Positions 53,510 to 62,722 are shown, counted from the stretch's first letter. The stretch is DNA of 64,000 nt from Burkholderiaceae bacterium (GCA_947380285.1 CANCQD010000001.1:1-64000); one strand, 5' to 3'. The notes: generated by a model from the letters alone, not told the origin. Numbers and translations: made by a program.

Positions 53510-54082
53510 ATGTTCCAAAACCAATTAAACGATCAGTTCGCAGCCGCACAAGCTAAAGCAATCGAAACAGCTAAACATTTAGCACAAGTTGCTGTTGAAA
53601 GCGCTCAAGAATTAGCTGAAATCAATCAAGCTGCTGCTAAAGATGCTTTAGCTGCTGCTCAAGATTCAAGCTCACAATTATTAGCAATCAAGGATCCACA
53701 GCAATTAGCTAAATTAGCTCAGCCAGAAGCTGCCCAAGAAGCTGTTAAATATGCCGCTGCTTACCAAGCTAAAGTTAGCAATGTAGTTCGTAACGGTAAC
53801 AAAGAAGTGGCTCAAGTAGTTGACGCTTCTATTGATGACGCACGCGCTGAGTTGGTTAAGTTTGTTAAAGAAGCTACTAAGACAGCACCTGCTGGATCTG
53901 AGGCTTTTGTTTCTGCATTCAAAACTGCATTTGATTCTTCAATCCAACAATTCGACCAGGTTCGTGCAACTGCAACTGATGCATTTGCTAACTTCGAGAA
54001 GAGTGTTGATGCTGCATTGGCAAACATTCAAGGTCAAAACGTTGTTGCTAAGCCAGCTGCAAAAACTCGCAAAGCTGCTTAA
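53510..54082 (+). CDS. phaP: Phasin (polyhydroxyalkanoate granule protein)
   Basis: 190 aa, Ala- and Gln-rich and helical throughout, with the phasin family start MFQNQLNDQFAAAQAKAI and a repeated amphipathic heptad. The C-terminus AKPAAKTRKAA is a basic tail as in Burkholderiales phasins. It coats PHB granules in the cytoplasm and controls their size and number. GGATTAATC precedes the ATG. The upstream region has paired boxes suited to granule-linked repression. Codon usage is biased toward frequently used codons (GCT, CAA, GTT), suggesting high expression. Confidence 0.93.
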   Translation: MFQNQLNDQFAAAQAKAIETAKHLAQVAVESAQELAEINQAAAKDALAAAQDSSSQLLAIKDPQQLAKLAQPEAAQEAVKYAAAYQAKVSNVVRNGNKEVAQVVDASIDDARAELVKFVKEATKTAPAGSEAFVSAFKTAFDSSIQQFDQVRATATDAFANFEKSVDAALANIQGQNVVAKPAAKTRKAA

Positions 54083-54115
54083 TTAGCTATCTAGTTAGTA
54101 GTTAATTTTGCTGTT

Positions 54116-54142
54116 AAAAAAGCCACCCTCGGGTGGCTTTTA
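54116..54142. terminator. Bidirectional terminator between phasin and nitroreductase genes
   Basis: Stem AAAAGCCACC/GGTGGCTTTT with CTCG loop, flanked by A and T runs on both sides. It serves phaP rightward and the gene at 54163 leftward. Confidence 0.9.
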
Positions 54143-54162
54143 CTTTTCAGAATCTTTACCTC

Positions 54163-54798
54163 TTATTTAATCCAGGTAATAAAGTCTTCTTTAGACTTCC
54201 TCACTTTTTTCAAGTTGACTAACCAGTCCTCATCAGCCTTCCTGTAGCCCAGGGGTAGCATTACAACGCTGCGCAAACCCTTATCTTTGAGATTGAGGAT
54301 TTCATCTAGCGCTGCTGCATCAAATCCCTCCATGGGAGTGGAGTCTACCTCTTCGTATGCGGCAGCGATTAGGGCTGTGCCTAGTCCAATATAAGCTTGC
54401 TTTGCAGCATGTGTGTAATTCGTTTCGGCATCTCTTGCTGTGTAGCTGCTCAGTAAATTTTGACGATAGATTTCGCCCGCCTCACTTTTAAAATTGCGTA
54501 ACTTCTCGGTCATATCAAATGATTGGTTGATGCGTTCTGCAGTATAGGTATCCCAAGCGGCAAAAACGAGCAAGTGAGAAGAATCTACAACTTGTGTTTG
54601 GTCCCAGGAAATTGCTTTAATCTTTTCGCGAATAGATTTATTAGTGATCACCAGTACCTCATATGGCTGCAGTCCACTAGAGCTAGCAGTCAAACGAATA
54701 GCCTCCAGAATTTGTTCTACTTTTTCCTGTGGAACAGATCTTGTGGAATCCATTTTTTTGGTAGCGTAGCGCCATTGCAGTTTGTCAATCAAGCTCAT
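54163..54798 (-). CDS. NAD(P)H-dependent nitroreductase family protein
   Basis: 211 aa. FMN-binding features: RYATKKMDSTRSVPQEKV at the start, LTASSSGLQPYEVLVI, and the C-terminal GLRSVVMLPLGYRKADEDWL. It resembles NfsB-type or YodC-type oxidoreductases acting on nitroaromatics or quinones. The cofactor sites are complete, unlike the pseudogene at 52996. It converges with the phasin gene. Confidence 0.9.
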   Translation of the reverse strand: MSLIDKLQWRYATKKMDSTRSVPQEKVEQILEAIRLTASSSGLQPYEVLVITNKSIREKIKAISWDQTQVVDSSHLLVFAAWDTYTAERINQSFDMTEKLRNFKSEAGEIYRQNLLSSYTARDAETNYTHAAKQAYIGLGTALIAAAYEEVDSTPMEGFDAAALDEILNLKDKGLRSVVMLPLGYRKADEDWLVNLKKVRKSKEDFITWIK

Positions 54799-54935
54799 TC
54801 ATGTTCCTTGAGATTTAATAAAGTTACTAGATTGTTCAGTGTAATTTATATTGAGTTAATGCGCTAAATGGGCTCTTAGTTTTAATTCTTCTAAAGGGGT
54901 TAATATAAGCTTATTCAAACTCTACAAACTTCAAT

Positions 54936-55292
54936 ATGAATCAAATTGAAATTATTCGAGAAGTAAGTGACGTCATGGATGCTTTAGGAGTTGCAGTTGT
55001 ATCTATAGGTGTTTTATGGGGGTTCTTCTGTTTTGCAAGGGGCTTAATTACTCAGACGGCAGATATTGCCTATAAATTCTTTCGTCTTCAAATTGTGCGC
55101 TCCCTTATTCTGGGGCTAGAAGTCCTGGTTGCGGGGGATGTCATTCGTACTGTAGCAATTAGTCCAACGTTGACTAGTGTGGCTGTATTGGGCGCCATCG
55201 TTTTAATCCGCTGTTTCTTGAGTTGGTCGCTAACTCTCGAGATTGATGGCCGCTGGCCTTGGCAAGCGCCGAGATCGGGTCAATCAGAATAA
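54936..55292 (+). CDS. DUF1622 membrane protein
   Basis: 118 aa. Two or three membrane segments (about 16-36, 56-74 and 78-97) with the DUF1622 segment RLQIVRSLILGLEVLVAGDVIRTVAISPT. Function unknown; the family is widespread. It ends at a bidirectional terminator shared with ahpF. No ribosome binding site stands out. Confidence 0.88.
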   Translation: MNQIEIIREVSDVMDALGVAVVSIGVLWGFFCFARGLITQTADIAYKFFRLQIVRSLILGLEVLVAGDVIRTVAISPTLTSVAVLGAIVLIRCFLSWSLTLEIDGRWPWQAPRSGQSE

Positions 55293-55311
55293 CTGGTATT
55301 TTTCTGCGTAA

Positions 55312-55338
55312 AAAAGGGAGTCCTCAAGACTCCCTTTT
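55312..55338. terminator. Bidirectional terminator between DUF1622 and ahpF genes
   Basis: An 11-bp perfect stem AAAAGGGAGTC/GACTCCCTTTT with CTCAA loop and flanking A/T runs. It ends transcription from both sides. Confidence 0.92.
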
Positions 55339-55359
55339 GTTTAGCGGCCTAACGAATGC

Positions 55360-56937
55360 TTATGCAGCTACAGCTTCATGTGGCTCAGTAACAGATGAGC
55401 GTATTAGGTAATCAAATGCCCCAAGTGAAGCTTTAGCACCTTCGCCCATGGCAATAATGATTTGCTTATAAGGAACGGTAGTGCAGTCACCGGCAGCAAA
55501 TACACCTGGTAAAGAGGTTTCACCTTTTGCATCAACAATCACTTCACCATGCTTTGAAAGATCAACGCTGCCTTTAAGCCAGTCAGTATTTGGTAACAAC
55601 CCAATTTGTACAAAGATGCCTTCAAGCTCAATCGTATGCTCAGCATTGTTGGTACGGTCTTGATAGCGTAAGCCACTGACCTTGCCATCTGCGCCCAATA
55701 CTTCTTTGGTGAGCGCACTCATAATGACAGTCACATTTGGCATACTAGCCATCTTCTTTTGCAATATCGCATCTGCGCGCAATTTGCTATCAAATTCAAT
55801 TAAGGTTACGTGGCTAACGATACCCGCTAAATCGATGGCAGCCTCAACGCCGGAATTACCGCCACCAATCACAGCAACACGCTTGCCTTTGAATAAAGGG
55901 CCATCGCAGTGAGGGCAATAAGCAACGCCTTTGCCGCGATATTCTTGTTCGCCAGGGACATTCATTTCTCGCCAGCGGGCGCCGGTACTGATGATCACGG
56001 ACTTGCTAGTAAGGACTGCACCATTAGCCAACTCCACTTCAAGACCATGATTCGTTTTGCGTAAAGCAGAGGCGCGCTGTAAGTTCATGATATCGACTTC
56101 ATAGCTCTTCACGTGCTGCTCAAGCGCTTGAACTAATTTTGGACCCTCAGTCTCCTTAACGGAAATGAAGTTCTCAATACCCATGGTATCCATTACTTGA
56201 CCGCCGAATTTCTCAGCAACAATGCCAGTGCGAATACCTTTGCGCGCAGCATAGATTGCTGCAGCCGCACCAGCAGGGCCGCCACCAATGACCAATACGT
56301 CAAATGGATCTTTGGCGGAGAGTTTTGCAGCCTCTTCCTTGGGGCTAGATGTGTCGAGTTTGGCAACAATTTCTTCGACACTCATGCGGCCTTGGCCAAA
56401 TACCTCACCATTCAAGATCACTGTCGGCACAGCCATGATTTGGTGTTGATCTACCAAGCCTTGGTAAAGAGCGCCATCAATCATTTCATGAGTGACATTA
56501 GGATTGATGGCAGCCATCAAGTTCAAAGCCTGCACAACATCAGGACAATTATGGCAAGACAAGGAGATGAAGGTCTGAAAACTGAGTTTTGTATCAAGCT
56601 TGATAATGCGGTCAATCACTTCTTGCTCAACTTTTGCTGGGTAGCCACTAGCTTGCAGAATGGCTAAGATGAAGGAGGTCATCTCATGACCCATCGGTAA
56701 GCCAGCAAAAGTAATGCGCGCGACTTGATCGGTCTTGCTAACGGTAAAACTTGGAATGTGCTCACTCTTGCCGTCAGTTTTTACGATGATCTTGTCTGAT
56801 TGCTCGGCTACTTCATTTAAGAGTTCAAGCATCTGTCCAGAGCTATCACTGCCATCGATACTAGCCACCAAAACAATGGGGCTAACGATCTTTTCAAAAT
56901 AGATCTTCAACTGGGATTTGATATTGGTATCAAGCAT
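55360..56937 (-). CDS. ahpF: Alkyl hydroperoxide reductase subunit F
   Basis: 525 aa. Two N-terminal thioredoxin-like folds carry one Cxx[10 protein letters not shown] (about 128). FAD/NADH-binding thioredoxin reductase part: [21 protein letters not shown], active-site [26 protein letters not shown] and [24 protein letters not shown]. It passes electrons from NADH to AhpC. Its start lies 99 bases after the ahpC stop, behind a set of overlapping inverted repeats that may modulate its level relative to ahpC. Confidence 0.96.
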   Translation of the reverse strand: MLDTNIKSQLKIYFEKIVSPIVLVASIDGSDSSGQMLELLNEVAEQSDKIIVKTDGKSEHIPSFTVSKTDQVARITFAGLPMGHEMTSFILAILQASGYPAKVEQEVIDRIIKLDTKLSFQTFISLSCHNCPDVVQALNLMAAINPNVTHEMIDGALYQGLVDQHQIMAVPTVILNGEVFGQGRMSVEEIVAKLDTSSPKEEAAKLSAKDPFDVLVIGGGPAGAAAAIYAARKGIRTGIVAEKFGGQVMDTMGIENFISVKETEGPKLVQALEQHVKSYEVDIMNLQRASALRKTNHGLEVELANGAVLTSKSVIISTGARWREMNVPGEQEYRGKGVAYCPHCDGPLFKGKRVAVIGGGNSGVEAAIDLAGIVSHVTLIEFDSKLRADAILQKKMASMPNVTVIMSALTKEVLGADGKVSGLRYQDRTNNAEHTIELEGIFVQIGLLPNTDWLKGSVDLSKHGEVIVDAKGETSLPGVFAAGDCTTVPYKQIIIAMGEGAKASLGAFDYLIRSSVTEPHEAVAA

Positions 56938-56964
56938 GATGATTTCCTTGGGTATTTTTTAGGT

Positions 56965-57020
56965 GAGTCTATTGGGCAGGATCTTGTCCTCTCCAATAGA
57001 CTCTCTTAAAGAGAGTCTAT
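56965..57020 (-). promoter_or_regulatory. Overlapping inverted repeats between ahpC and ahpF
   Basis: Three related arms occur: A at 56965-56975 (GAGTCTATTGG), B at 56993-57003 (CCAATAGACTC), C at 57009-57020 (AAGAGAGTCTAT). Arm B can pair perfectly with A over 11 bp, with an inner AGGA/TCCT, or, extended to 56996-57007, with C over 12 bp around a one-base centre. The two pairings exclude each other. In the leftward transcript the order is C, B, A, then ahpF. No T-run follows in that direction, so a classical terminator is not formed. Processing, stability control or site binding are alternatives. Confidence 0.6.
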
Positions 57021-57036
57021 GGATTACTGGTTCTAC

Positions 57037-57600
57037 TTAGATCTTGCCTACGAGATCCAAAGATGGAGTCAATGTTGCTGCGCCTTCTTTCCACTTAGCT
57101 GGGCAAACTTCGCCTGGATGTGCTGCTGTGTACTGAGCGGCCTTCAACTTACGTAAAGTTTCAGAAACGTCACGAGCGATTTCATTTGAATGAATTTCTG
57201 CTGTCTTAATGATGCCTTCTGGGTTGATGATGAATGTGCCACGCAATGCCAAACCTGCTTCAGGAATATGAACGCCGAATGCATTTGTCAAAGTGTGTGT
57301 TGGGTCGCCAACGAGTGGGAACTTTGCTTTACCAACAGCAGGAGATGTTTCATGCCAAACTTTGTGTGAGAAATGGGTATCAGTTGTTACGATATAAACC
57401 TCAGCACCCATTTTTTGGAATTCAGCATAGTTCTCGGCTGCATCTTCAATTTCTGTTGGGCAGTTAAAAGTAAATGCTGCTGGCATGAAAATCAAAACTG
57501 ACCAATGACCCTTGAGGGTTTCATCAGTAACAGTTACAAACTTGCCATTGTGGAAAGCTTCGGTTTTGAAAGGTTGTACTGCAGTATTAATAATGGACAT
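57037..57600 (-). CDS. ahpC: Alkyl hydroperoxide reductase subunit C (peroxiredoxin)
   Basis: 187 aa. Peroxidatic Cys47 in AAFTFNCPTE and resolving Cys in GEVCPAKW near the C-terminus define a typical 2-Cys AhpC. It reduces hydrogen peroxide, organic peroxides and peroxynitrite with AhpF. TAGGAG lies 7 bases upstream of the ATG. The long leader (no other gene up to 57868) probably carries its promoter and an OxyR-like site. Confidence 0.97.
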   Translation of the reverse strand: MSIINTAVQPFKTEAFHNGKFVTVTDETLKGHWSVLIFMPAAFTFNCPTEIEDAAENYAEFQKMGAEVYIVTTDTHFSHKVWHETSPAVGKAKFPLVGDPTHTLTNAFGVHIPEAGLALRGTFIINPEGIIKTAEIHSNEIARDVSETLRKLKAAQYTAAHPGEVCPAKWKEGAATLTPSLDLVGKI

Positions 57601-57757
57601 ACTATGCTCCTAGTTTTGGTTAATCAATTTTGTTAGTAACTCCTGCAACTAGGTGAATTTTGAACCTCAGTTGTTTATTTGTCTAATGAATAAATTTGAT
57701 ATTTATGATCGAATTTTTAGATAATTGACTGTTAGGATGTTTTTGGGTGTTATGCGC

Positions 57758-57774
57758 TCTAGGTTTAACCCTCA
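57758..57774. promoter_or_regulatory. OxyR-like site upstream of ahpC
   Basis: TCTAGGTTTAACCCTCA shares the core AGGTTTAACC with the GATAGGTTNAACCTATC consensus described for E. coli OxyR (11 of 16 fixed positions). It lies about 158 bases upstream of ahpC and 94 bases upstream of the gene at 57868. This is a short motif; I give it modest weight. Confidence 0.3.
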
Positions 57775-57867
57775 ATTGCGTTATTTAATACCGCTAAAGT
57801 CTATATAATCGCCCTAAAATTTGACATTAAAAATTCTTCGTCTACCCAATATCTAATTAACCCAATT

Positions 57868-58689
57868 ATGAATAAGAAAATCATCCTTGCTTTTTTAATA
57901 GCTACATCTTCACTCTTGATGTCTGTAGGTGTTGCTCACGCAGATGAGAGTCTGTCCCCAATTCCCAAGATTTCTAATGAGTGGACTTTTGACGTTACGC
58001 CTTATGTCTGGGCCCCTAACATTAGCTCGACACTCAATTACAAAGGGCAATATCTTAATACTGCAGATGTCAGTATGAATAATGTGATTAGTAATCTGAA
58101 GTCTGGTGGAATGATTGCTGGAGAGGCTCATTACGGTAGTTGGGGCGTGATGGCTGATCTAGTTAGTGCTACTTTGCAAAAAACTGGTACTACGTCAGTC
58201 ACTCCAGCGCCGGGTTATAACTTTAAGTTAGCGATGAAACCTACTATTCAGCAAACAATTTTGACTGGTGCTGCTACTTATAATTTATTAAACAATCAAA
58301 ATGCTAATGTTGACGGCTTATTAGGGGTTCGCTGGATTAGCATCACAGCTACCCTGAACCTTGCGCTTGACGGTACAAATTATTCATTGAGCGACTACAA
58401 GACTGTAAGTACTGTTGATCCAATTGTAGGTTTTAAAGGGCGCTACCGCATTGCGGATTCAACTTGGTACGTTCCTTTTTACGCCGATATTGGCAGCGGT
58501 GGCGGTACAACTAACCTAACATGGCAGGCTTTGGCAGGCGTTGGTAAGACATTCGAGAAATGGGTTGATGTTGCCTTGGTTTATCGTGGCCTTTACTACG
58601 ATATGAGCAGCTCAAAAACGAATGGTGCGGGTCTTCTGCAAAAGACAACCTTTCAAGGTCCGCAATTATCCGCAACATTTCACTTCTAA
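57868..58689 (+). CDS. Exported outer-membrane beta-barrel protein ending in Phe
   Basis: 273 aa. A signal peptide ends near AHA-DES. The mature protein is a series of about 10-14 strands with aromatic girdles (YVWAPNISSTLNYKGQY, YGSWGVMADLV, YVPFYADIGSGGG) and ends in FHF, the aromatic C-terminus used by BAM. It has some likeness to uncharacterised DUF-type barrels annotated as membrane proteins; family not fixed. The promoter region contains a perfect TATAAT at 57804-57809. It is first of a cluster of four exported-protein genes. Confidence 0.75.
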   Translation: MNKKIILAFLIATSSLLMSVGVAHADESLSPIPKISNEWTFDVTPYVWAPNISSTLNYKGQYLNTADVSMNNVISNLKSGGMIAGEAHYGSWGVMADLVSATLQKTGTTSVTPAPGYNFKLAMKPTIQQTILTGAATYNLLNNQNANVDGLLGVRWISITATLNLALDGTNYSLSDYKTVSTVDPIVGFKGRYRIADSTWYVPFYADIGSGGGTTNLTWQALAGVGKTFEKWVDVALVYRGLYYDMSSSKTNGAGLLQKTTFQGPQLSATFHF

Positions 58690-58710
58690 TTTCGCTTTTT
58701 GAAAACCGCT

Positions 58711-59592
58711 ATGAAATTCAATTTCAAAATTACCGCGGCTTCAATATTAGCTGTCGCATTTATAGACTCATCATTCTCTCAAGAAATTCCTGCGCGGGTA
58801 GGTACAGTGGCTTCTGAGAATTCAGGTGCCATCACTGTTTCTGCTAAACCAGGAGTTGATAGCGTTGATATTGCAAAGAAACTAGCAAACCCAATTGCCA
58901 ATATGATTTCGGTACCACTGCAATATGAATTTAGTCGTGGCTTAGGAAGAAATCAGGGCGGATCAGAGCAGACTCTCCTGTTTCAGCCGGTAATGCCATT
59001 TAATTTGGGTGGCGGCGATACCTTTATCGTGCGTCCAATTGTTGCCGGTGTTCGAGAAGTAAGCATTCAAGGCCCTACAGGACAGCCCTATTCAGGTTAC
59101 GGTATTGCCAGCGTCACCTTAGAATCTTTTTATGCGCCTAACACTAACTCATCTTGGATTTGGGGTGTTGGTCCTTACGCTCAATCTCCATCCGGTAATA
59201 GCGGACACTTTGGCTCTCAGCAAACGGGTGCCGGTGTGACTGGAGTGGTACTCAATCGTGAAGGCCCTTGGACCTACGGATTACTTGGTTACCAATCATG
59301 GAACATGGGCGGTAACCCAGCATTTGGCACGCAAAATAATTTGTATGGCCAACCTTTCGTTGCCTATACCAATAAAGAGGCGGTTACTTACACAGTCAAT
59401 ATGGAAGCTTTGTATAACTACGATTCACACCGTACTTCGAATCCGCTTTATGTTGGCGTCTCGAAGTTAATGGTGTTTGACGGCGTTCCTATTTCATTTG
59501 GTGCTGGCCCAATGTATTACGTTAGCAACACGCCTGGCGGCCCATCTGGTTGGGGTGCTCGCGCTACGGCAACCTTGGTCATTTTGAAGTAA
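58711..59592 (+). CDS. Outer-membrane beta-barrel protein of the neuromedin U-like family (copy 2)
   Basis: 293 aa from the ATG at 58711; an in-frame TTG at 58699 is less likely. A signal peptide (cleavage near SFSQ) leads into the mature EIPARVG. From about residue 57 on it is nearly the same protein as copy 1 at 2631-3539, including LANPIANMISVPLQYEF and the final LVILK. Third-position changes between the two are frequent, so the pair is old and constrained. Here it lies 21 bases behind another barrel gene and 44 bases ahead of an Ntn amide hydrolase gene. Function unknown; a porin or channel for the hydrolases' substrates is inferred. Confidence 0.78.
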   Translation: MKFNFKITAASILAVAFIDSSFSQEIPARVGTVASENSGAITVSAKPGVDSVDIAKKLANPIANMISVPLQYEFSRGLGRNQGGSEQTLLFQPVMPFNLGGGDTFIVRPIVAGVREVSIQGPTGQPYSGYGIASVTLESFYAPNTNSSWIWGVGPYAQSPSGNSGHFGSQQTGAGVTGVVLNREGPWTYGLLGYQSWNMGGNPAFGTQNNLYGQPFVAYTNKEAVTYTVNMEALYNYDSHRTSNPLYVGVSKLMVFDGVPISFGAGPMYYVSNTPGGPSGWGARATATLVILK

Positions 59593-59636
59593 TTCGTTGC
59601 ACCAGTGCTAACTTATAAAAAGATAGGAAGTCCATC

Positions 59637-60746
59637 ATGAAACAAAAAATGTTTAAAAAAGTATTGGCTGCTTCGGTTTCAGTTACCTTAGCATTTGCAC
59701 CATTGGCCGGCGAGGCCTGCACTAGCTTCTTGCTTAAAGGTAGCGACGGTGGTTATGTATATGGCCGTACGATGGAGTTTGGCTTACCCTTGAATTCGCA
59801 ATTAACTACTATTCCAAGAGCTTATGCCCTCAAAGGAATTGGTGTTGATGGTAAATATGGTTCGGGCCTCAATTGGAATTCAAAATATGCAGTCACTGGC
59901 ATGAATGCACTTGGCTTGCCTGAGTTTGTAGACGGCATGAATGAGAAAGGCCTCATTGGAGGCTTACTAAACTTTCCAAACAGCGCTGCATATCCAGCAG
60001 TTACTCAAGCAGATTCAGCTAACAGTATCAATTCAGTACAGGTACTCACTTATGTCCTGACAAGTTTTGCCACTGTTGATGAGGTTAAGGCTGGCTTACC
60101 GAAGATTCAAGTGAATGGCGCCAAGTTGGCTGTTTATGGCAATCGGACTCCTCCAGTTCACTATACATTCCATGACGGCAATGGAAAAAGTATTGTGGTT
60201 GAGTACTCCAAAAATGGATTATCTATTTACGACAATCCGACTACTGTGTTGACTAATGATCCTCCATTTCAGGATCACCTCAATAGCATTGGTAACTACT
60301 CCAATCTCTCTAAGGTGGAGAAGCCACCGCTGGTAATTAATGGCGCTACCTATGCAGCTCCAAGTTCTGGCAACGGATTGCATGGTCTGCCTGGCGATTT
60401 CTTGAGCCCGAGCCGTTTCATTCGCGCACTATTTTTATCCAACTCAGTACCAACAAACCTTACAAATGCGCAGATGGATGGTGCTGCGTGGCATATCCTC
60501 GGAAGCTTTGATATTCCTCCTGGATCAGTCACTTTGCCGGCTAGTAATCCCTATGGTGGCGGCACTGGTGGATATGAAGTGACTGAATGGACTATTGTGG
60601 CGAACAATAAAACCATGTTCTACAACGTCAAGATGTTTGAAAATAATAATATCTATACATTCGATCTGAAAAAAATGGATGTGAATGCTAAAGAAATAAA
60701 GTACGTTAAATTAGCTCAGCCAAAAGTTTTGGTTCCAATGAATTAA
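59637..60746 (+). CDS. Linear amide C-N hydrolase (choloylglycine hydrolase family)
   Basis: 369 aa, with TAGGAAG 8 bases upstream of the ATG. A signal peptide ends exactly before Cys28 (PLAGEA-CTSFLLKGSDGG), so signal cleavage would expose the N-terminal nucleophile needed by Ntn hydrolases. Other family motifs are visible: YGRTMEFG, GMNALGLPEFVDGMNEKGL and the later NPYGGGTGGYEVTEW. Related enzymes cleave bile-salt amides, penicillin V or acyl-homoserine lactones. The natural substrate is unknown. Together with the barrel proteins and the amidohydrolase it forms an exported amide-cleaving set. Confidence 0.9.
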   Translation: MKQKMFKKVLAASVSVTLAFAPLAGEACTSFLLKGSDGGYVYGRTMEFGLPLNSQLTTIPRAYALKGIGVDGKYGSGLNWNSKYAVTGMNALGLPEFVDGMNEKGLIGGLLNFPNSAAYPAVTQADSANSINSVQVLTYVLTSFATVDEVKAGLPKIQVNGAKLAVYGNRTPPVHYTFHDGNGKSIVVEYSKNGLSIYDNPTTVLTNDPPFQDHLNSIGNYSNLSKVEKPPLVINGATYAAPSSGNGLHGLPGDFLSPSRFIRALFLSNSVPTNLTNAQMDGAAWHILGSFDIPPGSVTLPASNPYGGGTGGYEVTEWTIVANNKTMFYNVKMFENNNIYTFDLKKMDVNAKEIKYVKLAQPKVLVPMN

Positions 60747-60773
60747 TTGAATTCAGTTTGGTTATTTAATATT

Positions 60774-60806
60774 GAAAGAGGCTCGCTTGTCGAGCTTCTT
60801 TTTTTA
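60774..60806 (+). terminator. Terminator after the amide hydrolase gene
   Basis: Stem GAGGCTCG/CGAGCTTC (one G-T) with CTTGT loop, then seven T. It separates the hydrolase gene from the amidohydrolase gene, so the latter may have its own promoter or depend on readthrough. Confidence 0.8.
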
Positions 60807-60877
60807 ATCGATCGATGCTCTCTTATTATTTAAAAAATGAGTCATCAATCGTAAATGAAGTTAAATAGAGGTCCCCA

Positions 60878-62671
60878 GTGAATCTAAAATCTAAAATTAT
60901 TTATGCAGGTGTACTGGGTCTTTTCTCTAGCCTAGCATCAGCGGTTCAGTTGCTTGATCCACCATCAACCCCTAAGGTCACCAATATTACGGTCTTTGTG
61001 GCAAAAAAAATTGTCACGATGGATCCAGCCATTCCGCATGCAACTGCTGTGGCTATTGCTGATGGTCGTATTTTGTCTGTAGGCTCTTTGGAGGATATGA
61101 AGCCTTGGACAAGCAAGTACCCAACAATCATTAATAAAGATTTTGCTAACAAAGTCATGTGTCCAGGCTTTATTGAGCCACATGCACACCCCTTGTTGGG
61201 CGGTATTTTATTTAATAAGCCACTGCTGACGCCTTCACCAATGCCAAATCCATGGGGGCCAGCATTTCCTGGGGTTGCTAATTTACAGTCAGCCATGGCA
61301 CAGCTCAAAAAATACTCTGATGACATCAAAGACCCAAATCAGACTTTATTGGCATGGGGTTTTGATGTGGTAGCCATGGGAAAGATGCCTGATCGCCAAC
61401 TTTTAGATCAAGCTTCCAGTACTAGACCAATCATTGTATGGGATGCTTCTGGCCATGATATGTATGTCAACAGTGCTTTCATCAAGTCCTACGGTATCAC
61501 GCCTGAGAAGGTGAAGAATGTGAAGGGTGCAGGTCTTGATAAGGATGGCCAATTAAATGGTCAATTTTTAGAAATACCTGCGGTCACTTATATTTTAGGG
61601 GTTGCTGGTAAAGACGTTCTTAACCCAAGTGAAATTCCTACCGACTACTTATATATGAGTGATCTGATGCAACAGGGCGGAATTACTACATCTGGTGATT
61701 TAGCGTTTGGCACCTTGAATATTGAGACAGAGTTAAAAATTGCCAAGGCATTTAGTCAATCAGCGTCCGGTTCTTTACGTATTGTTCCAGTTGTTTACTC
61801 AGACCCATTTATTCAGAAGTATGGAGATAATGCTATTGCTGAAGCTCAAGCTCTGAAGCAACAAGATAATGACCGTTTAATTTTCCAGGGCGTGAAGTTC
61901 TATAGCGATGGTGGTTACTTGCCAGAAACGATGCGCATGGAGCACCCAGGCTATACCGACGGCAGTCTAGGTTCATCAAACTATCAGTCTGCACAAGACT
62001 TTGCTGCTGCTATGAAGCCATGGTGGGATGCGGGATACCATATTCACATTCACAGCAATGGCGATATCGGAAATCAAAATTCCATCAATGCCTTACAGCT
62101 AATGCTGGATGCTAAGCCACGTTTTGATCATCGTTACACAATCAATCACTTTGGCATTCCATCAACTGCAATGGTAATGAAAATCAAGACCCTCGGCGCA
62201 GTAGTCAGCGCCAATATTTCTTATATATCAGAGCGAGCTAAATTAGAGTACCCGGCATTAGGCATGGATCGCGTGTCTTATGCAACTCGACTTGGAACTT
62301 TAGTTCGTAGCGGCATCGTTACTTCAATTCATTCGGATGCTCCTGTATCTGCACCAGTGCCACTAAAAGAAGCATGGACCGCAGTGACTCGCAAAGACGT
62401 TTATAAGGATGGCAAGGTATGGGCCCCAGCTGAGGCAGTAACCGCTGCTGATGCAATGAAGATGATTACCATTAATGCCGCTTATACATTGGGAGTTGAA
62501 GATAAGGTCGGCAGTATTGAAGCTGGAAAGTTTGCAGACTTTGCAGTCTTAGACGCTGATCCACAAACTGTGTCTGTAAATAAGATTAAAGATATTGGGG
62601 TATACGCAACGGTATTGGGTGGCAAGGTCATTCCAGTTACAGAAACCAAGAAGCCTAGACCTTTGGAGTAA
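60878..62671 (+). CDS. Exported YtcJ-like amidohydrolase with intact metal site
   Basis: 597 aa from a GTG start with TAGAGG upstream. A signal peptide (cleavage near ASA-VQL) is followed by the amidohydrolase 3 fold. The metal-binding HxH is intact in CPGFIEPHAHPLLGG. Later ligands are in HIHSNGDIGNQ, NHFGIPS and HSDAPVSAPV. The final GSIEAGKFADFAVLDADP is the usual end. It should hydrolyse an amide or carbamate in the periplasm; the substrate is unknown. Compared with the protein at 3599, which has Trp in place of the first His, this one is likely active. Confidence 0.88.
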   Translation: MNLKSKIIYAGVLGLFSSLASAVQLLDPPSTPKVTNITVFVAKKIVTMDPAIPHATAVAIADGRILSVGSLEDMKPWTSKYPTIINKDFANKVMCPGFIEPHAHPLLGGILFNKPLLTPSPMPNPWGPAFPGVANLQSAMAQLKKYSDDIKDPNQTLLAWGFDVVAMGKMPDRQLLDQASSTRPIIVWDASGHDMYVNSAFIKSYGITPEKVKNVKGAGLDKDGQLNGQFLEIPAVTYILGVAGKDVLNPSEIPTDYLYMSDLMQQGGITTSGDLAFGTLNIETELKIAKAFSQSASGSLRIVPVVYSDPFIQKYGDNAIAEAQALKQQDNDRLIFQGVKFYSDGGYLPETMRMEHPGYTDGSLGSSNYQSAQDFAAAMKPWWDAGYHIHIHSNGDIGNQNSINALQLMLDAKPRFDHRYTINHFGIPSTAMVMKIKTLGAVVSANISYISERAKLEYPALGMDRVSYATRLGTLVRSGIVTSIHSDAPVSAPVPLKEAWTAVTRKDVYKDGKVWAPAEAVTAADAMKMITINAAYTLGVEDKVGSIEAGKFADFAVLDADPQTVSVNKIKDIGVYATVLGGKVIPVTETKKPRPLE

Positions 62672-62692
62672 TGCTCTTGAGGATGGCGGCAT

Positions 62693-62722
62693 AAAAAAAG
62701 CCAACCCTCAGTTAGCTTTTAA
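62693..62722 (+). terminator. Weak terminator after the second amidohydrolase gene
   Basis: AAAGCCAAC/GTTAGCTTT stem with one mismatch and CCTCA loop, followed by TTTAATTT. It is weaker than the others but in the right place. Confidence 0.5.

Noticed and set aside
56197..56667. Open frame of about 156 codons on the + strand within ahpF
   Set aside because: Antisense shadow of a well-defined gene, no recognisable protein features.
56938..57036. Rho-independent terminator between ahpC and ahpF
   Set aside because: The hairpins are strong but the leftward transcript has no U-run directly after either of them.
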